NCBI GenBank assembly: GCA_021780935.1
Contig: JAJXXT010000138.1
Span: 1 to 64,000, forward strand
DNA: 64,000 nt
Origin: Pseudomonadota bacterium
GTDB lineage: Bacteria > Pseudomonadota > Alphaproteobacteria > Acetobacterales > Acetobacteraceae
Direction: 5' to 3'
Under the pieces are notes generated by a model. That model saw nothing but the letters and a program-made list of their open reading frames with translations, searched no databases and was not told the DNA's origin. Below are positions 59,305 through 64,000 of the stretch, piece after piece (within the stretch, counting starts at the first letter, position 1; each line of letters begins with the position of its first letter). Made by a program: the position numbers and the translations under genes.

Positions 59305-59333
59305 TTGACACCCTTGGGGGCCAAGGGTAGCAA
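59305..59333 (+). promoter_or_regulatory. possible promoter of the F0 ATP synthase operon, with palindrome
   Basis: TTGACA at 59305-59310 and TAGCAA at 59328-59333 are 17 bases apart, 57 bases before atpI. The spacer is filled by an inverted repeat ACCCTTGG-GGG-CCAAGGGT (59310-59328), which could be a binding site. The -10 matches poorly. Confidence 0.4.
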
Positions 59334-59390
59334 CCCGCCCGTTTCCGGCAAGGGGGCCTGGCCCAGGGACCCACGCCGGGGAGATGGCCC

Positions 59391-59699
59391 ATGACGGATG
59401 CACCCGACGAAGGCGCCGAGTTCGACCGGCGGCTGGCAGAGGCACGGCAACGGCAGGGGTTGGAGAAGCCCGCGACGCCGGGCCCGAAGGCGAATCCATC
59501 GCTGCTCGGGATCGGTTTGCGGGTCGGCGTCGAGATGGCGGCAGCCTTGGTCGTGGGGGCGTTCCTCGGCTACTGGCTGGACCGGGTGCTGCACACGAAG
59601 CCGTTTCTGATGATCGTGTTCATGCTCCTGGGTGGTGCCGCCGGCGTGCGCAATGTGTGGCGCGTGGTCGGACCGAAGCGGCCGGGCGCCGCGGACTGA
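59391..59699 (+). CDS. atpI: ATP synthase accessory protein AtpI
   Basis: 102 aa with two membrane segments (about 41-61 and 69-90) and a soluble charged N-terminus EFDRRLAEARQRQG, as in alphaproteobacterial AtpI. It helps assemble the c-ring or supplies Mg. First gene of atpI-B-E-b'-b. Confidence 0.9.
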   Translation: MTDAPDEGAEFDRRLAEARQRQGLEKPATPGPKANPSLLGIGLRVGVEMAAALVVGAFLGYWLDRVLHTKPFLMIVFMLLGGAAGVRNVWRVVGPKRPGAAD

Positions 59700-59757
59700 G
59701 GGCGCGCAGCCGCGCGTCTGGTATTTGGCGCGCATTCGCGTGACGGTGAGGTAGGAC

Positions 59758-60507
59758 GTGGCGACGACGATCGACGTGATGGGTCAGTTCAAGCTCGCAA
59801 CGGCCCTCGGGCCGTTGGGGGCGTCGGTGCGCTTCACCAACTCGAACCTCACGATGGTTGTGGTTTGCGCGCTTATTCTCGCGTTGCTGCATCTCGGCAT
59901 GGCGCCGCGCGCCGTGGTGCCGGGGCGGCTGCAATCGGCCGCGGAAATGCTCTACGGCTTCGTGCACCGAATGTGCATCGACCAGATCGGCGAGGAGGGG
60001 AAGGTTTTCTTCCCGTTCATCTTCACGCTGTTTGCCTTCATTCTGTTCAGCAACCTGTTCGGCCTGATCCCCTATCAGTTCACCGTCACCAGCCATCTCG
60101 CCATCACCGGCGCACTCGCCCTGTTCTCGGTCGGGCTTGCGACCGTCGTCGGCCTGCGTATCCATGGGCTGCATTTCTTTTCCTACTTCCTGCCCAAGGG
60201 GCTGCCGATCATTCTGGCACCGCTGATCGTCGTGGTTGAGGTGATCTCCTACCTGTCGCGGCCGATCTCGCTGTCGTTTCGTCTTTTCGCCAACATGATG
60301 GCCGGCCACGTCGTCTTCGAGGTGTTCGCCAGCTTCATGGTGGTGATGGCCGCCTCCCTCGGCATCATCGGCTACGTTCTCGCCGTCGCCCCGTTCGCGC
60401 TCGACGTGGTGCTGACCGGCTTCGAGCTGCTCGTGGCCTCGCTGCAGGCCTATGTCTTTGCCGTGCTCACCTGCATGTATCTGCACGACGCCGTGCACCT
60501 GCACTGA
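59758..60507 (+). CDS. atpB: F0F1 ATP synthase subunit a
   Basis: 249 aa, five to six membrane helices. The key Arg of the proton path is in SLSFRLFANMMAGH (Arg about 180), with the downstream FELLVASLQAYVFAVLTCMYL block. GTG 59758 with GAGG about 7 bases upstream. It couples proton flow to c-ring turning. Confidence 0.95.
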   Translation: MATTIDVMGQFKLATALGPLGASVRFTNSNLTMVVVCALILALLHLGMAPRAVVPGRLQSAAEMLYGFVHRMCIDQIGEEGKVFFPFIFTLFAFILFSNLFGLIPYQFTVTSHLAITGALALFSVGLATVVGLRIHGLHFFSYFLPKGLPIILAPLIVVVEVISYLSRPISLSFRLFANMMAGHVVFEVFASFMVVMAASLGIIGYVLAVAPFALDVVLTGFELLVASLQAYVFAVLTCMYLHDAVHLH

Positions 60508-60560
60508 CGCACGGTCCGTCGCCGCTTACCTCGAACCCGCAATAGGAAGGACTGACTCAC

Positions 60561-60788
60561 ATGGATCTTGCTGCCGCGAAGGCTATTGGTGCCGGGCTTG
60601 CCGTTATCGGCGTCGCGGGTGCCGGCGTGGGCATCGGCAACATCTTTGCCGCCCTGGTGAACTCCATCGCCCGCAACCCCTCCGCCCGCGATAACGTGTT
60701 CGGCATCGGCATTCTGGGCTTTGCGCTGACCGAGGCGATCGCGATCTACGCGCTCGTCATCGCGTTCATCATCCTCTACGCGATCTGA
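60561..60788 (+). CDS. atpE: F0F1 ATP synthase subunit c
   Basis: 75 aa hairpin of two membrane helices: [20 protein letters not shown] (Gly-rich helix) and [17 protein letters not shown] with the proton-carrying Glu (about 59). The polar loop is RNPSARD. GGAAGGA lies upstream of ATG. Confidence 0.97.
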   Translation: MDLAAAKAIGAGLAVIGVAGAGVGIGNIFAALVNSIARNPSARDNVFGIGILGFALTEAIAIYALVIAFIILYAI

Positions 60789-60793
60789 CGCCG

Positions 60794-61375
60794 ATGCGGC
60801 GGCTGCTTCCTGCCGCGGCGCTGCTGCTGGTGCTCTCGGTGCTGGGCGCGATCCCTGCCCAGGCCGCGGTGGGCCTGCCGCAGATCGACTTCGCCAACCC
60901 GCTGACCACCAGCCAGATGGTCTGGGGCGCGGTGATCTTCGCGCTGCTTTATGTGCTGCTCTCGCGCGGCGCGCTGCCCAAGGTGGCGCGCGTGCTGGAG
61001 GAGCGGGGGCGCACGATCGGCGCCGATCTTGATGCGGCGAAGGCGGCCAAGCAGCAGGCGGATATCGCCGCCGCGGAGGTGACCCGCGCGACGCGTGAGG
61101 CGCAGGCTTCCGCCGCCGCCGAGGTCGCGCAGGCCACCGCCGCGGCGAAGGTTGCCGCCGAAGCCGAGGCCGCACGCGCCACCGCGGCCCTGGATGCCCA
61201 GCTTGCCGCCGCGGAGGCGCGTATCCACGCGGCGCGCACCGCCGCCATGGGCGCGCTGCGGGAGGTCGCGACGGAGGCTACCACGGCGTTGACCGCCCGG
61301 CTGATCGGCCACCTGCCGGATGCGGCCGCGGTGGATGGTGCGGTTGGTGCGGCGATGGCCGCGCGGAAAGCCTGA
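60794..61375 (+). CDS. atpG: F0F1 ATP synthase subunit b'
   Basis: 193 aa. N-terminal signal-like segment (1-24), membrane helix about 39-58, then a long Ala-rich coiled coil. Alphaproteobacteria have two unlike b subunits, b' first and b second, as here. Forms the peripheral stalk. Confidence 0.88.
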   Translation: MRRLLPAAALLLVLSVLGAIPAQAAVGLPQIDFANPLTTSQMVWGAVIFALLYVLLSRGALPKVARVLEERGRTIGADLDAAKAAKQQADIAAAEVTRATREAQASAAAEVAQATAAAKVAAEAEAARATAALDAQLAAAEARIHAARTAAMGALREVATEATTALTARLIGHLPDAAAVDGAVGAAMAARKA

Positions 61376-61385
61376 GGAGCCGGTG

Positions 61386-61880
61386 ATGGCGTTCTTCTCC
61401 GAGGCCCGCAGCTGGGTCAGCATCGCAATCGTCCTGTTCTTCGTGCTGTTCGGCCGCAAGCTCTGGGCCGCGATCGCCGGGATGCTCGACGGTCACGCCG
61501 CGGCAATCCGCGCCGAACTGGCGGAGGCGCAGCGCCTGCGCCGCGAGGCCGAGACGATGCTGGCCGACGCCACGCAGCGCCGCGAGAAGGCGATCGCCGA
61601 GGCCAAACGCATGCTGGAGGGCGCCAGGGACGAGGCCGCGCGCGTCACGTCCGAGGCAGCGGCCGAGGCCACCCGTGTCGCCGAACGTCGTGAGCGGATG
61701 GCGCATGACCGTATCGCCGCGGCCGAGAAGGCCGCGATCGCCGAAGTTCGCCTCGCCGCCGCGGAAGTGGCGGCGGTGGCGTCCGAGCAGGTGATACGCT
61801 CCACGCTGTCCGGCGCGGAGTCCGATGCGCTGGTGGATCGGGCGATCGCGCAGCTGCCGGCGGCCCTGCGGGCGGCTTAA
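61386..61880 (+). CDS. atpF: F0F1 ATP synthase subunit b
   Basis: 164 aa. One N-terminal membrane helix (about 10-28) and a long charged coiled coil AELAEAQRLRREAETMLADA... It is the second peripheral-stalk chain and contacts the delta subunit. ATG 61386 lies 10 bases after the b' stop. The F1 genes are not in the window, as usual in this group. Confidence 0.92.
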   Translation: MAFFSEARSWVSIAIVLFFVLFGRKLWAAIAGMLDGHAAAIRAELAEAQRLRREAETMLADATQRREKAIAEAKRMLEGARDEAARVTSEAAAEATRVAERRERMAHDRIAAAEKAAIAEVRLAAAEVAAVASEQVIRSTLSGAESDALVDRAIAQLPAALRAA

Positions 61881-62030
61881 ACTAAGGTAAGGCTGGGCCG
61901 CGGCCGGTCACGAACCGCCCAATTAATCGTTCTATTCCAGATAGTTGCGGCGCACGGGGCGAGCCGGACCCGAGGTTCGGCGCACCCCCGCCGCCCTTCA
62001 CGACGGGACGTATCGGGCGCAGAATAAATC

Positions 62031-63368
62031 ATGGCTGATTCCAGGATTGCACGCCGTAGCGCCATCGTCGGCGCGGCTTCCGTCGCAAGCATTCCGCGTG
62101 CGCGCGCCGCGACCAGGCCGCCCATCCTGTTCCTGCACGGCAACGGCGACACCGCCGGCCTGTGGATCACCACGATGTGGCGGTTCGAGACCAATGGCTG
62201 GCCGCGCGACCTGCTGCACGCGGTGGATTTCCGCTACCCCACCGCACGGCGCGTGGAGGATGTGCCGCAGCCCGGCACCACCTCGGTCGCCGAGGAGGAA
62301 GCGCAGCTCGCCGAGGAGATCGCCGCGGTCCGCCGTCGCACGGGGGCCGCAAAAGTGGTGCTGATCGCGCAGTCGCGCGGCGCCCTGGTTGCACGCCTCT
62401 TCGTCAGGAATGGCGGCGCCGACCAGGTGGAGGCGATGATCCTATGCGGCGGCGTCAATCACGGCGTGCTCGACTCGAACACCATCCTCGTCGGCAGCGA
62501 GTTCAACGCAACCTCCGCCTTCCTGCGTCGGCTCAATGCCGGGTCGCTGGAGGTCGTGGCCGGCGTTCGGACCATGACCATCCGCAGCACGGACCTCGAC
62601 AAATTCGCGCAGCCGGACGGGCGCGCCATCGGCCTGCCGCAGGTCCGCGGCACCGGCTATGACGCGCCGGCGCTGCGCGGCGCGGTCAATGTCGCCATTC
62701 CCGGGCTCGATCATCGCGAGACCGGCTACGCACCGCCGGCCTTTGCCGCGATGTGGCGGTTTCTGACCGGCAAGGCGCCGCGCACGCTCGACGTGGTCGC
62801 CGAACGCCGGGTGACGCTCTCCGGCAAGATCTCCGGCTGGCTTGGGGATCTGCCGACGAATATCGGCCTGCCGGGCGTGCGGCTCGAGGTCTTCGCGGTG
62901 GACGGCATGACGGGCCTGCGGCGTGGCGGCCCGCTGCTGAAGCAGGTTACGGGTGACGCCGGCGCCTGGGGGCCGCTGCACGCAGCGCCCGACGAGTATC
63001 TAGAGTTCGCGTTTGCCGTCCCCGGACTTTCAGCGACGCATATCTACCGCTCGCCCTTCCCGCGTTCGTCGAGCATCGTGACCATGCGGCCGCAACGCCT
63101 GGCGGCCGGCGATGCGGGCAAGGGGGCGATCGTGCATCTCACCCGCCCGCGCGGGTATTTCGGTGCCGGGCGCGACCATGTGCTGCTGGGCGGGCGCATC
63201 CCGCCGGCGATCCCGCGCGGCGTGCCCGCTGTTTCCGACGTCGTACTTGTCTGTCCGTCGCCGCCACCGTCGCAAGCCGTGACAGGCCAGTGCAATGGCG
63301 AAACAATCGCCGCCCGCACATGGCCCGCTTCCGACGGGCATGTCAGCGTGATCGAGCTGACGGAGTAG
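62031..63368 (+). CDS. exported alpha/beta hydrolase (lipase/esterase-like)
   Basis: 445 aa. A Tat-like signal RIARRSAIVGAASVASIPRARA (5-26) precedes ILFLHGNGDTAGLW (32-45). The nucleophile Ser115 lies in AQSRGA, a variant of GxSxG with Ala for the first Gly, followed by GGVNHGV as in lipases acting on long esters. Residues about 255-440 form a beta-sandwich-like C-terminal domain. It is probably secreted to the periplasm or outside. ATG 62031; an AT-rich gap of 150 bases precedes it. Confidence 0.82.
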   Translation: MADSRIARRSAIVGAASVASIPRARAATRPPILFLHGNGDTAGLWITTMWRFETNGWPRDLLHAVDFRYPTARRVEDVPQPGTTSVAEEEAQLAEEIAAVRRRTGAAKVVLIAQSRGALVARLFVRNGGADQVEAMILCGGVNHGVLDSNTILVGSEFNATSAFLRRLNAGSLEVVAGVRTMTIRSTDLDKFAQPDGRAIGLPQVRGTGYDAPALRGAVNVAIPGLDHRETGYAPPAFAAMWRFLTGKAPRTLDVVAERRVTLSGKISGWLGDLPTNIGLPGVRLEVFAVDGMTGLRRGGPLLKQVTGDAGAWGPLHAAPDEYLEFAFAVPGLSATHIYRSPFPRSSSIVTMRPQRLAAGDAGKGAIVHLTRPRGYFGAGRDHVLLGGRIPPAIPRGVPAVSDVVLVCPSPPPSQAVTGQCNGETIAARTWPASDGHVSVIELTE

Positions 63369-63424
63369 GTTGCTCGCGCTGACAAGGCCATCGAAAGGAA
63401 GATCCGGCTGGGCGGGATCCGGTT

Positions 63425-64000
63425 CTAAAATAAGCCCTCGATATTCCCGCCCGTGTCGAGATGAATCGACGCCGCCGCCGGCACCTTTGGGAGGCCGGGC
63501 ATCGTCATGATTTCGCCAGCGATAGCAACGACGAAGCCGGCGCCGGCGGAGAGCCGCACGTCGCGCACCGGCAGCGTATGGCCCTCCGGCGCGCCAAGCT
63601 TCGTGGGGTCGGCGCTGAAGCTGTACTGGGTCTTGGCGATACAGACCGGCATGTTGCCGAACCCCGCTTTTTCCCATGCTGCAAGCTTACGTGCCGCGCC
63701 ATCGGCGATGGCAACGCCGCCGGCGCGATAGATACGTTTTGCAATCGTCTCGATCTTTTCGGCAAGCCCCATCGCGTCGGGGTAGAGCGTATGGAACGCG
63801 GCCTTGCCCTCGGCGATGCGCGTCTGCACCGCGCGCGCGAGGTCGGCAGCCCCCGCGGCACCGTCCGCCCAATGGCTGCACGCCACCACCTCCACCGTAA
63901 CGCCGGCGCGCACCGCCGCAAGCTCCGCCTCCGTGTCGCCGGTGAAACGGTTCAGCGCCACTACCACCGGCAGCCCATAGGCGGCCATGTTCTCGACATG
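63425..64000 (-). CDS. fhs: formate-tetrahydrofolate ligase, C-terminal part (cut by window end)
   Basis: The last 191 residues of the enzyme are present and the reading frame runs off the right edge. Blocks MAAYGLPVVVALNRFTGDTEAEL, IYRAGGVAI, GFGNMPVCIAKTQYSFSADPTKLGAP and GAGFVVAIAGEIMTMPGLPKVPAA are typical of Fhs. It makes 10-formyl-THF from formate, THF and ATP. The upstream part and start are outside the window. Confidence 0.95.
   Translation of the reverse strand, partial: HVENMAAYGLPVVVALNRFTGDTEAELAAVRAGVTVEVVACSHWADGAAGAADLARAVQTRIAEGKAAFHTLYPDAMGLAEKIETIAKRIYRAGGVAIADGAARKLAAWEKAGFGNMPVCIAKTQYSFSADPTKLGAPEGHTLPVRDVRLSAGAGFVVAIAGEIMTMPGLPKVPAAASIHLDTGGNIEGLF

Overview
The window is very GC-rich with dense, often overlapping genes, as in an alphaproteobacterium. 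I read it as chromosome from the Acetobacteraceae/Rhodospirillales area. The grounds are the short zinc-finger protein beside polA, the TIGR01459-type HAD hydrolase following pyrD, an F0 operon (atpI-atpB-atpE-b'-b) without F1 genes, an FNR/FixK-type box, and the overall gene style. The assignment to a family is inference; no rRNA or other species marker is present.

Left edge (1-2396): a lower-GC island. It carries a short prokaryotic Argonaute (MID-PIWI, 518 aa) whose upstream partner survives only as a 101-aa fragment. A perfect 20-bp stem-loop lies just before that fragment. The right border is a tRNA-Arg(CCG): an intact copy lies inside the island and a 42-nt 5' half of a second copy lies 292 bp away, as expected after tRNA-targeted integration.

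Housekeeping block (2450-21886): alpha/beta hydrolase lipoprotein, zinc-finger protein, polA, HAD hydrolase, pyrD, a Hint-domain protein, small conserved proteins, a self-cleaving-type S24 regulator, a sugar ABC transporter (binding protein plus two permeases, no ATPase), a tandem glycine riboswitch driving gcvT-gcvH-gcvP, a TPR lipoprotein, ispE (no standard start codon visible) and tRNA-Gln.

Aromatic catabolism block (21891-36902): an M24 peptidase and LigI-type lactonase are followed by a LysR regulator with two helix-turn-helix domains. Two divergent protocatechuate 4,5-dioxygenase operons come next: ligA1-ligB1 on the minus strand and ligJ-ligA2-ligB2-ligC on the plus strand. Together these encode most of the PCA meta-cleavage route towards central metabolism (the LigK aldolase is not in view). 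A perfect FNR/FixK box sits between them. A Liv-type ABC transporter (livG-F-H-M and a separate LivK-type binding protein) and a DUF3830/TIGR04076/aldo-keto reductase operon follow and may serve uptake of aromatic or related acids.

Mixed catabolic block (36938-59184): FAD oxidase, S49 peptidase, CaiB/BaiF CoA transferase, GNAT acetyltransferase, CHRD protein, and a DenD-like dehydrogenase. Next is a GntR-controlled cluster (binding protein, two permeases, DapA-family aldolase, Asp-box sialidase-like protein), again without an ATPase. Then come clpB with an RpoH-type promoter, a MOSC protein and an HSL-type esterase. The block ends with a tightly packed five-gene minus-strand operon (class III aminotransferase, crotonase, MetE-like methyltransferase, opine-type dehydrogenase, 3-hydroxyacyl-CoA dehydrogenase) whose pathway I do not recognise.

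Right edge (59391-64000): the F0 ATP synthase operon, a Tat-exported alpha/beta hydrolase and the C-terminal part of formate-tetrahydrofolate ligase, cut by the window end.
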